Shown in pieces: positions 7,232 to 17,100 of a stretch of 64,000 nt of DNA. Every line of letters begins with the position of its first letter. Position 1 is the first letter of the stretch. The DNA lies in contig JAGHZU010000004.1 in assembly GCA_017745235.1 (NCBI GenBank), forward strand, positions 62,001 through 126,000, given 5' to 3'. The position numbers and the translations under genes are program-made. Origin of the DNA: Caulobacter sp. (lineage in GTDB: Bacteria; Pseudomonadota; Alphaproteobacteria; Caulobacterales; Caulobacteraceae). The notes beneath the pieces were generated by a model. It saw nothing but the letters and a program-made list of their open reading frames with translations, had not been told where the DNA came from and did no database searches.

Positions 7232-9415
7232 ATGAACCGGCGCAAAATGATGACGAGCGCGGCAGCGGTGATTACCTCGGTGTCGGTTCTTCAGCCCGAG
7301 AGTGCAATGTCCGATCCGTCCGCCAAGCCCCTCCCCCCCGTCGCCGCCAAGCATCCCAAGCGCATCGAGCAGTTGGGCCGCGTGCGGGTCGACGACTATG
7401 CCTGGATGAAGGACGACAACTGGCAGAAGGTTCTGCGCGACCCCACCCTGATCAAGGCCGAGGTCAAGGACCATCTCACCGCCGAGAACGCCTATGTGAA
7501 GGCCATGCTGACCTCGACCGAGGCGCTGCAGGCGTCGATGTTCGAGGAGATGAAGGGGCGTATCAAGGAGGACGACGCCAGCGTGCCCGCCCCCGACGGC
7601 CCGTGGGAATATTATTCGCGCTACAACATCGGCGGCCAGCATCCGATCTTCTGCCGCCGTCCCAAGGGCCAGGCGACCGGCGAGGAAATCCTGCTGGACT
7701 GCGACGCCCTGGCCAAGGGCAAGGCCTACAGCCAGGTCAGCGCCGCTGATCACAGCCCGGACCACAAGCTGTTCGCCTATGCCGAGGACGCGCAGGGCTC
7801 TGAGGTCCACCACATCTACATCAAGGACCTGGCCACCGGAGAGATCCTGAAGGGGCCGGTCGAGAGCAGCACCGGCGACTTCGCGTGGTCTCCCGACTCG
7901 CAATGGCTGTTCTGGACCCATCGCGACGACAACGGCCGTTCCGACAAGATCTATCGCCGTCCCGCGCGCGGCGGGCTGAAGGACGACGTGCTGGTCTATG
8001 ACGAACCCGACGACGGCTTCTTCGTCAGCGTGGGCGTGACCAGTTCTGACGCCTTCATCGCCATCAGCGCCGGCGACCACGAGACCTCCGAGACCCTGCT
8101 GATCCCCGCCTCCGAACCGACCGCCGCGCCCAAGGTGGTCGAGCCGCGCACGGTGGGCCTGCGCTATTCGGTCGAGCATTGGGACGGCCGCTTCGTCATC
8201 CTGACCAACGCCGACGAGGCCATCGACTTCAAGCTGGTGGAGGCCCCGGTCGCCACGCCCGGCCGCGCCCACTGGAAGGACTTCGTTCCGCACAGGCCGG
8301 GCCACTTCATCACGGGCCTGGCCGCCTACCAGAACCATCTGGTGCGGGTGGAGCGAGTCAACGCCAACACCCGGATCGTCATTACCGATCGCGCCACCAA
8401 GGCCGAGAAGCCGATCGTCATCGACGAGGAGGCCTATGTCCTGAGCCTGGAAGGCGGGTACGAGTTCGACACGCCGGTGATGCGTTATGTCTACCAGTCG
8501 CCGACCACGCCCCGGCAGTGGTTCGACTACGACATGGCCACGGGCCAAAAGATCCTGCGCAAGACCCAGGAAATCCCCTCGGGCCACGACCCGTCGAAAT
8601 ACGTGACCCGGCGTCTCTACGCCAAGGCGGCGGACGGCGCCGAGGTGCCGATCACCGTGCTGATGAAGAAGGACGTCAAGCTGGACGGCTCGGCGCCCCT
8701 GCTGCTGTACGGCTACGGCAGCTACGGCATGTCGATGGACCCGTCGTTCTCGATCCGGAACTTCAGCCTGGTGGACCGCGGCTGGATCTGGGCCACGGCC
8801 CACATTCGCGGCGGCTCGGAAAAGGGCTACGGCTGGTTCCTGGACGGCCGCAAGTTCAAGAAGAAGAACACCTTCACCGACTTCATCGCCTGCGCCGAAC
8901 ACCTGCATGCGGCCGGCTACGGCGCCAAGGGCCGCACGGTCGCTTACGGCGGCTCGGCTGGCGGCATGCTGATGGGCGCGATCACCAATATGCGTCCCGA
9001 TCTGTGGAGCGGGATCATCGGGGCGGTGCCGTTCGTCGACGTGCTGAACACCATGAGCGACACCTCCCTGCCCCTGACCCCGCCGGAGTGGCCCGAATGG
9101 GGCAATCCGCTGGAGGACAAGGAGGCCTACGACTACATCGCCAGCTACAGCCCCTACGACAACGTCTCAGCCAAGGCCTATCCGGCCGTACTGGCCACCG
9201 GCGGCCTGTCGGATCCGCGCGTCACCTACTGGGAGCCCGAGAAGTGGGCGGCCAAGCTGCGCGACCACACCACCAGCGGCGCCCCCATTCTACTCAAGAT
9301 CAACATGGAGGCTGGTCACGGCGGTGCCTCGGGCCGTTTCGACTTCCTCAAGGAGATCGCTCTCGACTATGCCTTCGCCGTATGGGCGGTCGAGAAGGGT
9401 TGGACCAAGGCGTGA
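7232..9415 (+). CDS. ptrB: Oligopeptidase B / prolyl oligopeptidase family (S9A)
   Basis: This 727-residue protein has an N-terminal seven-bladed propeller (about residues 80-440) and a C-terminal alpha/beta hydrolase domain. The triad is visible: Ser575 in YGGSAGGM, Asp661 in LSDPRVTYWEP, and His696 in AGHGGASGR. The IRGG block (AHIRGGSEKGYGW) and the DPRVxYWEP loop match oligopeptidase B, which cleaves short peptides after Arg/Lys. The first 25 residues (MNRRKMMTSAAAV...) resemble a weak Tat or Sec leader, so a periplasmic location is possible. The stop overlaps the GTG of the next gene, giving translational coupling. Confidence 0.9.
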   Translation: MNRRKMMTSAAAVITSVSVLQPESAMSDPSAKPLPPVAAKHPKRIEQLGRVRVDDYAWMKDDNWQKVLRDPTLIKAEVKDHLTAENAYVKAMLTSTEALQASMFEEMKGRIKEDDASVPAPDGPWEYYSRYNIGGQHPIFCRRPKGQATGEEILLDCDALAKGKAYSQVSAADHSPDHKLFAYAEDAQGSEVHHIYIKDLATGEILKGPVESSTGDFAWSPDSQWLFWTHRDDNGRSDKIYRRPARGGLKDDVLVYDEPDDGFFVSVGVTSSDAFIAISAGDHETSETLLIPASEPTAAPKVVEPRTVGLRYSVEHWDGRFVILTNADEAIDFKLVEAPVATPGRAHWKDFVPHRPGHFITGLAAYQNHLVRVERVNANTRIVITDRATKAEKPIVIDEEAYVLSLEGGYEFDTPVMRYVYQSPTTPRQWFDYDMATGQKILRKTQEIPSGHDPSKYVTRRLYAKAADGAEVPITVLMKKDVKLDGSAPLLLYGYGSYGMSMDPSFSIRNFSLVDRGWIWATAHIRGGSEKGYGWFLDGRKFKKKNTFTDFIACAEHLHAAGYGAKGRTVAYGGSAGGMLMGAITNMRPDLWSGIIGAVPFVDVLNTMSDTSLPLTPPEWPEWGNPLEDKEAYDYIASYSPYDNVSAKAYPAVLATGGLSDPRVTYWEPEKWAAKLRDHTTSGAPILLKINMEAGHGGASGRFDFLKEIALDYAFAVWAVEKGWTKA

Positions 9416-9966
9416 GCAGCGTGACCATTCGTCCGTCGACGGACGCCGACTTGGAGGCGATCACCGCCATCTACGGCTGGAACGTCCTGAACGGACTGGG
9501 CACCTTCGAGGAGGTTCCGCCCGACGAGGCCGAGATGGCTCGCCGTCGCGCGGCCTTTCTGGCCAAGGGGCTGCCTTACCTGGTCGCCGAACAGGACGGC
9601 GTGGTGGTGGGCTACGCCTATGCCGGCCCGTTTCGCCTGCGGGCAGCCTATCGCTACACCGTCGAGGACAGCGTCTATGTCGGCCCCGACGCGGTGGGCA
9701 AGGGCGTGGGCAAGGCCCTGCTCTCGGCCCTGATCGAGGCCTGCGAGGCGATGGGCCTGCGCCAGATGTGCGCCGTGATCGGCGACAGCGGCAACGCAGC
9801 CTCCATCGGCCTTCATGCCGCCTTGGGCTTCGAGAAGCAGGGGGTGTTCCCCGCCATGGGCTACAAGTTCGGCCGCTGGGTCGATCTGGTCTGGATGCAA
9901 CGCGCCCTGAACGGGGGCGGCGGCGCCCCGCCCGACGCACCAGGCATGACCCTCAGCGGCGTCTAA
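9412..9966 (+). CDS. GNAT N-acetyltransferase (phosphinothricin/methionine sulfone acetyltransferase-like)
   Basis: This 184-residue GNAT-fold enzyme resembles the Pat/YncA (MnaT) group: TIRPSTDADLEAITAIYGWNV at the N-terminus (key residues IYxxNV), the GYAYAGPFRLRAAYRYTVEDSVYV strand region, and the acetyl-CoA loop VGKGVGKALL. These enzymes acetylate the alpha-amino group of phosphinothricin, methionine sulfone or similar compounds. Two GTG codons, 9412 and 9421, could start it; I chose 9412, which overlaps the ptrB stop as GTGA. Downstream lies a strong bidirectional terminator. Confidence 0.85.
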   Translation: MSSVTIRPSTDADLEAITAIYGWNVLNGLGTFEEVPPDEAEMARRRAAFLAKGLPYLVAEQDGVVVGYAYAGPFRLRAAYRYTVEDSVYVGPDAVGKGVGKALLSALIEACEAMGLRQMCAVIGDSGNAASIGLHAALGFEKQGVFPAMGYKFGRWVDLVWMQRALNGGGGAPPDAPGMTLSGV

Positions 9967-10112
9967 CCTCGGATAGGGCGCTGCGAGGCAAGAGGACGGC
10001 GAAGCCCTTCACGCATCGCCATACGGCCATGGTCAGCGCCTACGACGCCCCTGCCGGCTGCCCCACCGTCAGCATGGCCTTCATCCGTCGGAAGATCGGC
10101 TGGCGCCAAAAG

Positions 10113-10142
10113 AAAACCCCCGCCGTCACCGGCGGGGGTTTT
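10113..10142. terminator. Bidirectional intrinsic terminator
   Basis: A 13-bp perfect stem (AAAACCCCCGCCG / CGGCGGGGGTTTT) with a TCAC loop has a T-run on the plus strand and an A-run that serves as a U-tract on the minus strand. It separates the convergent GNAT and MucR-like genes and can serve both. Confidence 0.88.
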
Positions 10143-10170
10143 TGTCTTCAGGTCGACCTGTGAAAGTCTA

Positions 10171-10602
10171 TCAGGCCTTGCGACCGCGGGGCGAGGCCTT
10201 GGCCTTGCGGCCGCCTTGGCCCAGGCCCAGGGCCTTGGCCATGGCCGAACGGGCCTCGCTATAGGCCGGCGCGGTGGTGGGGTAGTCGTTCGGCAGGCCC
10301 CATTTGGCCTTGTACTCGGCCACCGTCATGCCGTGAGTGGTCAGGTGGCGCTTCAGCGTCTTGTAGGGCTTGCCGTCCTCGAAGCTGATCAGCGCGTCCG
10401 GCGTGATGCTGCGGCGGATCTGCGCCGGCGTCGCCTTGGTTACCGTCTCAACCGGCGCGGCTTCCGGAGAGCCGATACCCGCCAGGGCGTCATGCGTGGC
10501 CCGGATCAAAGCCGGAAGATCCGAAACCGACGTGGTGTTGTTAGCCACGTAGTTGGCGACGATTTCGGCGGTGAGCTCGATCAGGGTAGCCTTGTCTTCC
10601 AC
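10171..10602 (-). CDS. MucR/Ros-family transcriptional regulator lacking the zinc-binding cysteines
   Basis: This 143-residue protein aligns with MucR: an N-terminal oligomerisation helix (LTAEIVANYVANN), then the DNA-binding core FEDGKPYKTLKRHLTTHGMT and the WGLPNDYPTTAPAY tail typical of alphaproteobacterial MucR. The usual Cys before the EDG/ECG block is Ser here (LISFEDG), and the second position is Asp, so both cysteine ligands of the canonical finger are missing. The start is GTG, with GGAG 8 bp upstream. MucR proteins are H-NS-like global regulators; in Caulobacter they act with SciP in cell-cycle transcription. An AT-richer leader precedes it. Confidence 0.87.
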   Translation of the reverse strand: MEDKATLIELTAEIVANYVANNTTSVSDLPALIRATHDALAGIGSPEAAPVETVTKATPAQIRRSITPDALISFEDGKPYKTLKRHLTTHGMTVAEYKAKWGLPNDYPTTAPAYSEARSAMAKALGLGQGGRKAKASPRGRKA

Positions 10603-11381
10603 GAGTGCCTCTCCGATGTGTCTTTAAACTTGGAAATACACCCGCTTCGTCGAAATTCAAGTACTCATTCTCGTTATCTGGATTGGAAACCGTCGTAATC
10701 CCATTGCGTCTTGAGAAGAGCAACGAGAAAACCAACCCTCAGGAGGGCCCAAACCGGCCAAGAGGGTGTGATTTCGAGCAAAATCCACGACTTTTGGAGG
10801 ACAGCGTTGCTTAGGCGAATGTTGCGCACGGCAATGATTCGAACCTCCGCTAAAACTGATCCGTTGTCGTCTGGAAATGACCACTCAAGAGCGAGAAATC
10901 GAAACTGGAGCAGGCTTTACCGCGCTTGGCTTCCCAGGAATTTGCAAGCGAACAAAGGCCGCCCCAGGCTCGCGAGCCTTGCCGTCTCCCCCAGGCGACT
11001 CTGGTCGCCACAGATGTCCACCAGCTCTTCACAGGTTGGCATGGTTGAAACGGCGATAACGACTTTCGCCATTGGAGATGGCGCCGCATCGGGGCATGGG
11101 CGCAGGAACCCTGCGATATCGCCAGGCGTACCAGCGTCCGAGGCGAACTTGACCAGAAAGCTCACGCCGCTGACCTAGCGAGCGCCCCTAGCCTCGGGGG
11201 CTCAGCCCGCCTCCGGAATTTGGCGACGCCTACGCCAGCACGGCGCCGCACGGCGCAAGCAACGCGCACGGACGAAGACTGGCGCGCTCAACAGAAGACG
11301 CTTGAATTCGGGATTTGGGGGGATTGCAGAAGCTCCCACCTGATTTCGGAGGGATAATCTGGAAACATGCTCTTGAGAGCG
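10603..11381. other. Gene-poor region upstream of the MucR-like gene
   Basis: About 780 bp without a convincing gene. The first 270 bp (10603-10870) are clearly less GC-rich than the surroundings and probably hold the mucR promoter and MucR binding sites. The remainder regains high GC and contains only weak open frames, the best being on the minus strand at 10917-11165. I found no terminal repeats, integrase or tRNA fragment, although two tRNA genes lie just beyond it. Confidence 0.5.
10917..11165 (-). CDS. Possible small ORF, hypothetical
   Basis: An 82-codon frame starts with GTG, preceded by AGG about 8 bp upstream. It encodes a mixed-composition peptide (MSFLVKFASDAGTPGDIAGF at the start, a central MAKVVIAVSTMPTCEELVDI). 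Third-position GC is only moderate compared with neighbouring genes. I recognise no family. It may be a degenerate gene or chance. Confidence 0.22.
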   Translation of the reverse strand: MSFLVKFASDAGTPGDIAGFLRPCPDAAPSPMAKVVIAVSTMPTCEELVDICGDQSRLGETARLASLGRPLFACKFLGSQAR

Positions 11382-11455
11382 TGGCTGGGGAACTAGGACT
11401 CGAACCTAGAATGACGGTACCAAAAACCGCAGTGTTACCATTACACCATTCCCCA
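11382..11455 (-). tRNA. tRNA-Gln (UUG)
   Basis: Read on the minus strand this is a 74-nt cloverleaf. The acceptor pair is TGGGGAA/TTCCCCA, the discriminator is G and CCA is encoded. The anticodon stem GCGGT/ACCGT encloses loop TTTTGGT, giving anticodon TTG. The T arm contains GGTTCGAGTCC. The U1-A72 pair is the usual bacterial tRNA-Gln identity feature. It is divergent from tRNA-Pro. Confidence 0.95.
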
Positions 11456-11496
11456 GCAGGAACGGCGGGGACCGAACCGGCCCCGGCGAGGCGGTG

Positions 11497-11525
11497 GAGA
11501 TAGCGCAGGAGTCGGACGGATGCAA
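11497..11525 (-). promoter_or_regulatory. Predicted housekeeping promoter of tRNA-Gln
   Basis: On the minus strand TTGCATC (11525-11519), a 14-bp spacer and GCTATCTC (11504-11497) approximate the Caulobacter sigma-73 pattern TTGACGS-N10-14-GCTANAWC (the -10 matches at all but one defined position). It would start transcription about 35 nt before the mature tRNA. Confidence 0.45.
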
Positions 11526-11563
11526 CGGCACTTTGCGCATCTTTTTTTTCTTCATTTTCGCGC

Positions 11564-11592
11564 TTGCGGGACGCAAACGCCCCCTCTATAAG
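11564..11592 (+). promoter_or_regulatory. Predicted housekeeping promoter of tRNA-Pro
   Basis: TTGCGGG at 11564-11570, a 14-bp spacer and TCTATAAG at 11585-11592 resemble the Caulobacter housekeeping consensus, and the expected start lies a few bases before the mature tRNA 5' end at 11606. Confidence 0.5.
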
Positions 11593-11605
11593 CCGCCCTC
11601 CAAGT

Positions 11606-11682
11606 CGGAGTGTGGCTCAGTCTGGTAGAGCACTGCGTTCGGGACGCAGGGGTCGCAGGTTCAAATCCTGCCACTCCGACCA
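11606..11682 (+). tRNA. tRNA-Pro (CGG)
   Basis: A 77-nt cloverleaf with acceptor CGGAGTG/CACTCCG, discriminator A and encoded CCA. The anticodon stem CTGCG/CGCAG encloses loop TTCGGGA, so the anticodon is CGG. The T-loop region is GGTTCAAATCC. Confidence 0.96.
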
Positions 11683-11925
11683 TTTCTTTCCCGCCTTAAA
11701 TCGATACGCCCACGGCGCAAGCCAGAGCGCCTGCCGGGCCCCTCCGGGCATGGCGACCGCGCGGGGCCGCGGGAAGCCTGTCCCTCTTCAGGAACCGAAA
11801 TCCCACGCTCAGGTTTGGGTGATTCCGCCCGAATACGAGCGGCGGAGGCGCGTTGCGCGCAGTTCATTTGACCCCGCCGCAACTGTCGCTACTAGCTTGC
11901 GCTTCAATTGGCGGCAGGATGACCG

Positions 11926-13710
11926 ATGAAGCAGTTTCTGATGACCATGGCGGGCGTCTTCGCCGGCCTGGTGTTGTTCCTTGTCGGCGTCCCCTTCCTC
12001 CTGATCGTCATGGCCGCCAGCGCGGCCCGTCCGGCCCCGGTCCCGGCCCAGACGGTGCTGCAACTGGACTTGCGCGGCGGCCTGCCAGACCAGGATTCTC
12101 AGAACCCCTTCGCCGCGTTCAGCGGCGGCGGCCAGTCGGTGATGTCGATCGTCGAGACGATGCGGCGCGCCGAGACCGACGACAAGGTGAAAGCGATCCT
12201 GGTGCGCCTGCCCGAGGGCGGCATGGCCCCAGCCGCCGCCGACGAGTTGCGCCTGGCCTTTCAACACTTCCGCGCGGTCGGCAAGAAGCCGATCTACGCC
12301 CATAGCCAGGGCCTCTATCCTTCGGGCCTGGTGACCTCGACCTACATGCTGGGGTCGGCCGCCAATGAGTTCTGGATGCAGCCCGACAGCTCGCTGCAGG
12401 CCGTTGGCGCCTCAAGCGAGGAACTGTTCTTCAAGCGCTTCTTCGACAAGTACGGCGTCAAGGCCGAGTACGAGCAGCGCTATGAGTACAAGAACGCCGT
12501 CAATCCCTACCTCTATAGCGACTACACGCCCGCTCACCGCGAATCGACGCTGTCCTGGATGGGTTCGGTCTACAACACCGCCCTGACCACGGCCGCCCAG
12601 GACCGCAAGCAGGACCCTGCCCAGCTGATCAAGACGCTGGAGGCCGGCCCCTACAGCGCCGAGGAGGCCCAAGCCAAGCACCTGATCGACAAAGTCGGCC
12701 AGGTGAAGGACGCCCAGGACGCCCTGCTGGCCGTGGCGGGCAAGAGCGGCAAGCTGCTCGACTTCGACGATTACGAGTCGCGCTCCAAGCGTCCGACGGC
12801 CAAGACCGGTCCCGCCATCGCCGTGATCAACGCCGAGGGCGCCATCATGACCGGCAGCGGCCAGGGCGGCTCGCCCTTTGGCGGCGACACCACCATCTAT
12901 TCCGACCAGGTGGCCAAGGCGATCTACGACGCGATCGACGACAAGGACGTCAAGGCGATCGTCTTCCGCGTTTCCTCGCCCGGCGGATCGGACACGGCCT
13001 CGGAGCAGATCCTGGCCGCCGTCAGGGCCGCCAAGAAGGCCGGCAAGCCTGTCGTGGTCAGCATGGGCACCTATGCGGCTTCGGGCGGCTACTGGATCAG
13101 CAGCCAGGCCTCGGCGATCGTGGCCGAGCCTTCCACCCTCACCGGCTCCATCGGCGTCTTCGGCGGCAAGTTCGCCCTCGGCGAGGCGCTGGCCCGCTTC
13201 GGCGTCGACGCCCGCCAGGTGCATGTCGGCAGCGACTATTCCGGCGCCTTCGGCACGGGCGAAGGCTTCACGCCCGACCAGCGCGCCAAGTTCTCGGCCT
13301 GGATGGACCGGATCTACGCCGGCTTCGTGGCCCGCGTGGCCGAGGGTCGCAAGCTGCCCGTCGAACGCGTGCGCGAGATCGCCAAGGGTCGCGTCTGGAC
13401 CGGCGTCCAGGCCAAGCAGCTGGGCCTTGTCGACGAGTTGGGCGGCTTCTACGACGCCGTGGAGAAAGCCAAGACGCTGGCCAACCTGAAGGGCGACGTT
13501 CGCCTGAAGAAGATCGGCGGCGCCAAGTCGCCGTTCGACGCCCTGGAAAAAGCCTTGGGGGTCAGCTCGACCTCGATGCGCACCCTGGCCGCCGCGGCCT
13601 GGATCATGGGCGACCCGCGCTCTCAGGCGATCATGGACGAAATGGCCAAGGCCCGCCTGCAGTCGACACCCAGCGGCGCTTCGGTTCTGGCGGACACGCC
13701 AATCCGGTAG
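11926..13710 (+). CDS. sppA: Signal peptide peptidase SppA, long (67K) type
   Basis: This 594-residue inner-membrane protease cleaves residual signal peptides. One N-terminal transmembrane segment (about residues 8-32) anchors two tandem SppA/ClpP-like domains. The catalytic dyad fits the long SppA form: Lys189 in YEYKNAVNPY in the N-terminal domain and Ser386 in TYAASGGYW in the C-terminal domain, matching E. coli Lys209/Ser409. AGGA stands 7 bp before the ATG. The gene has its own terminator 26 bp after the stop and appears monocistronic. The tRNA-Pro gene lies upstream. Confidence 0.94.
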   Translation: MKQFLMTMAGVFAGLVLFLVGVPFLLIVMAASAARPAPVPAQTVLQLDLRGGLPDQDSQNPFAAFSGGGQSVMSIVETMRRAETDDKVKAILVRLPEGGMAPAAADELRLAFQHFRAVGKKPIYAHSQGLYPSGLVTSTYMLGSAANEFWMQPDSSLQAVGASSEELFFKRFFDKYGVKAEYEQRYEYKNAVNPYLYSDYTPAHRESTLSWMGSVYNTALTTAAQDRKQDPAQLIKTLEAGPYSAEEAQAKHLIDKVGQVKDAQDALLAVAGKSGKLLDFDDYESRSKRPTAKTGPAIAVINAEGAIMTGSGQGGSPFGGDTTIYSDQVAKAIYDAIDDKDVKAIVFRVSSPGGSDTASEQILAAVRAAKKAGKPVVVSMGTYAASGGYWISSQASAIVAEPSTLTGSIGVFGGKFALGEALARFGVDARQVHVGSDYSGAFGTGEGFTPDQRAKFSAWMDRIYAGFVARVAEGRKLPVERVREIAKGRVWTGVQAKQLGLVDELGGFYDAVEKAKTLANLKGDVRLKKIGGAKSPFDALEKALGVSSTSMRTLAAAAWIMGDPRSQAIMDEMAKARLQSTPSGASVLADTPIR

Positions 13711-13736
13711 GGGCGGCGACAGGCTGAAAGACGAAG

Positions 13737-13764
13737 GGCCGTCCGGGAGACCGGGCGGCCTTTT
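13737..13764 (+). terminator. Intrinsic terminator of sppA
   Basis: A 10-bp stem (GGCCGTCCGG / CCGGGCGGCC, one G-T wobble) with a GAGA tetraloop is followed directly by TTTTC, 27 bp after the sppA stop. Confidence 0.85.
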
Positions 13765-14125
13765 CTATGACCACCTGCATAGACTGGAGATCTTGCGCTC
13801 CCTCTCAGAATTCCGATCGGCCAGGATCGGCGGCCGAACATAGATCTGCGGACCGCCGCGGCAGCTCAAAGCCCTCGGAGGGCAGCCGGCCCCGCCCTTG
13901 GTTGACGCCCAGGCCCCCGTCAGCCTCAAGGGACCGCTCGCATGACCTCGATCCGGGCGGCTCCTGAGCACCATATCAGCTTCCGCTCCAACGGTGCGCC
14001 ATGCGCCCTTGCCAGCACCAGGACGAGTTGGCGCAGGCGCCCTTACCACGGCCACCGCCAGCAAGAGCTTCTCCAGCGCCGTTCCGGCCTGCGCGCTCGT
14101 AGGCTTCGCCATAGCCCAAAAAGAA
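13765..14125. other. Intergenic region, no gene seen
   Basis: About 360 bp between the sppA terminator and the terminator of the convergent receptor gene. The open frames here lack a convincing start and protein-like composition. I see no repeat, RNA fold or operator that I would defend. Confidence 0.5.
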
Positions 14126-14151
14126 AAGGGCCGCCCCGAGGGGCGGCCCTT
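14126..14151 (-). terminator. Intrinsic terminator of the Oar-like receptor gene
   Basis: A near-perfect stem (AAGGGCCGCCCC / GGGGCGGCCCTT) is followed on the minus strand by TTTTCTTTTT (complement of the A-rich run before it), 27 bp beyond the receptor stop. Confidence 0.88.
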
Positions 14152-14177
14152 CCAGGTTTCCCGAAGGAAGCCCGGTC

Positions 14178-17100
14178 TTAGAAGGCGTACTTCAGGCCGA
14201 TGCGCACGGTGCGCGGAGCCTGATAGGTGCGCGGCAGGCCGTAGAACGGAGCCCGAACGCCCTTGATGGCGCCCGCCGAGGTACGGACTTCGCCTTGTTC
14301 CACAACGCGGGTGACCGCCTTGCCGTCGAACAGGTTGAAGACGTCCAGCGTCGCGGTCAGATTGCCGCGGGTCTCGGATTCCATGAGCTTGTAAGCCAGG
14401 CTCAGGTCGACTTGGTAGGTCCAGTCGGTGTGACCAACCGAACCGCGCGGCGTCAGAACGCTGTTGTACTGAGCGTTCGTGGCGCCGACCGCGGCCAGCT
14501 GGGCGGCCAGCGAACCAGCCGTCGCGCCGGTCGGCGTGCCGGTGGGGCAGTACCAGGCCGACGGCGTGCCCGAGTTGGGCGCCAGCGGGTCGATCGACTG
14601 CGGCAGGTAGCCGATGCAGCCGTACGGACGGCCCGATTGGACGGTCACGTTCGAACCGATCATCAGGCGCTCAACCGGCGACCAGGTGCCGAACACCTTG
14701 AAGGTGTGACGGCGGTCGTTCGGCAGGTTGCCGTAGGCGCCAACGGTGTTGGCGTTGTGGTCGAAGTCCTGCGTGATCGAGGTGTCGGTCTGGCCGACGT
14801 CCGACTTCACGGCGCCTTCGTAGTTACCGCGCGACTTGGCCCAGACGTACGAACCTTGCACGCCCCACTTGCCGTCGAACGGACGCTCGAAGGTGAACTC
14901 GACCGCCTGATACTTACGCTTCACGTCGGGCAGGTTCAGGTCGGCGGCCGTCAGGTTGATCCATTGCGGATTGTAGGCCGGGTTCGCCGCACCGGTGCCG
15001 GTCGTCTTGGCGTCGCCTTGCAGGTCGACATAGACGGTAGCGGCGTTGCCCGGGTTGATCAGCACGTACGGGAAGACGCCCGAGAACGAAGCGGCGTCCG
15101 AAGTCGGCGTGTCGCCGGCCGCGGTGACGCAGGTCGCGTTGTTCGTACGGATGCAGTAGCGCGCAACGGCGTCACCGATGGCGGTGTCTTCGATGGTGCT
15201 CTTCAGGTTACGGTTGATGTAGCGAACGCCAGCCTTCCAGTCGGCCAGAACGCCTTCACGGAACTTGTGCTCGTAGCCCAAGACGAACTCGCGCTCGTAC
15301 ATCGGCTTCAGGTCACGTTCGGTGACGGCTTGCGGATCCGGACCGCCGGGGGGGCTCAGGTAGTCGGTCGCGCCGATCTGAGCGCCCATCGTCGGGTAGA
15401 AGCCGTTCAGGGTCAGGCTGCCGCACGAAGCAGAGGTGACGCAGGCGGCGCTACGCGTCGTCTGGAAGTATTGGTCGGTATAGATTTCGCCCGACGAAGC
15501 GCGGATCGACGTGTTAGTCGCGATGGGCAGGTAGTAGTCACCCATCGAGCCGTAGATCTTGTCGTCGCCCTTGCCGAAGGGATCCCAGTTAAAGCCGATA
15601 CGCGGAGCGTATTGGTTGTCGATCTTGATGTACGACTGACCCGACGAGTTCTTATAGTCGTAGATGTCGGCGCGGACGCCGAGCTGCAGGCTGAAGGTCG
15701 GGGTCAGCTGCCAGGAGTCCTGAGCATACCAAGCCGACTGTTGGGCCTTGAAGTTACCGACGTTGGCGAAGGTCAGCTTCTCGACGCAGCCGAAGGTGCC
15801 GGCGCCGACGGGGCAGTCTTCCTGAGCATAGGCGTAGTACAGCGCACCGCCCGAATAGGCGCTCAGAGCCGACGACACCAGGTCTTCACGGTCGTAACCG
15901 ACCTTCAGGTGGTGGTCGCCGATCAACTTGAAGTAGAAGTCGCCGTCGACGCGATAGGTCTTGCGCTCGTCCTTGCCTTCAAGGTTGAACGGACCGCCCT
16001 GACGGCCGCCCGTGGCGTTGGCGCCGCCGAGCGCGCCGTAGTCCAGGATGCCCGGCATTTCGATGTTCGGACCGTAGTCCTTGTAGTCGCTGTCGATCTT
16101 GCCATACAGCGCCGACAGGGTGAACCAGTCGGTGAAGACGCCCGTGTACTTGTAGATTTGGTTCAGACCGCCCGACTCCTGCCAGTAACGGTTCAGCGGG
16201 GCGGTGGCTTGGCCGGTGGCGCGGCTGAAGTTCAGCGGCGCGTAGTCGGTGGTCGACGCATCCGAGAAGATCGTCGCTTCGATCCGGTGGTTTTCGTTCA
16301 GAACGAAGTCGAACTTACCGAACCAACGCGGGTCGTTGTACTTCGTGTTCAGCTGCGTGCCGTTCACCGTCGTCGGGTTGGCGTAGGACACCGGGCCCTT
16401 CGTCGAGGTGTAGCGGGCGTTGTACAGCAGGAAGGCGAAGATGTGGTCTTCCAGGATCGGACCGCTGGCCCAGATCGTCTGTTCGTTCGTGTCCGCCTTG
16501 GCGTACTGGTTGTAGACCTGCTGGCCGACCGAGTTGTTGCCGCCCGGCGCATAGGCCGTGCCGCGCTTGCCGCGCAGGCTGTTGGGCGTCCATTGCGTGC
16601 TGGCGCCGAAGTGGAAGTCGTTCGAGCCCGAACGGGTCACGATGTTGACCACGCCGCCGGTGCCGCGGCCGAATTCGGCCTGATAGCCGCCGGTCTTGAC
16701 GTCGACGCTTTGGATGGCTTCGAACGGCAGGTCCGAATAGCCCAGGAAGGTGCGCTGGTCGGTGACGTTCAGGCCGTTGATGTAATAGACGCTTTCAGCG
16801 GCCGAGGTGCCCGAGACGGTCACGGCCGACTGGTTGCGGCGCACGCCGTTGGCGGCGATCGAGGCGTCGGCGGAGCTGGTGCCCGGCGACAGCAGGACGG
16901 CCGAGTTGATCGAACGGCCGAGCGGGACGCGGCTGGCGACTTCCTGCACGTCGACGACCAGGCCGGTGTCGGTGCGCGAGAAGTCCTGAACCTTGCGGGT
17001 GGCCGAAACGACGACTTCGCTGACGGAGCCCGGCGCTTGCAGCGTGAAGACGAACTTGTTCGAACCACCGGCGACAACCGACAGGACCTGGTTCGACACG

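Noticed and set aside
13765..14112. 115-codon minus-strand frame between sppA and the receptor
   Set aside because: It extends through the receptor terminator region and has Arg/Pro/Gly shadow-like composition.
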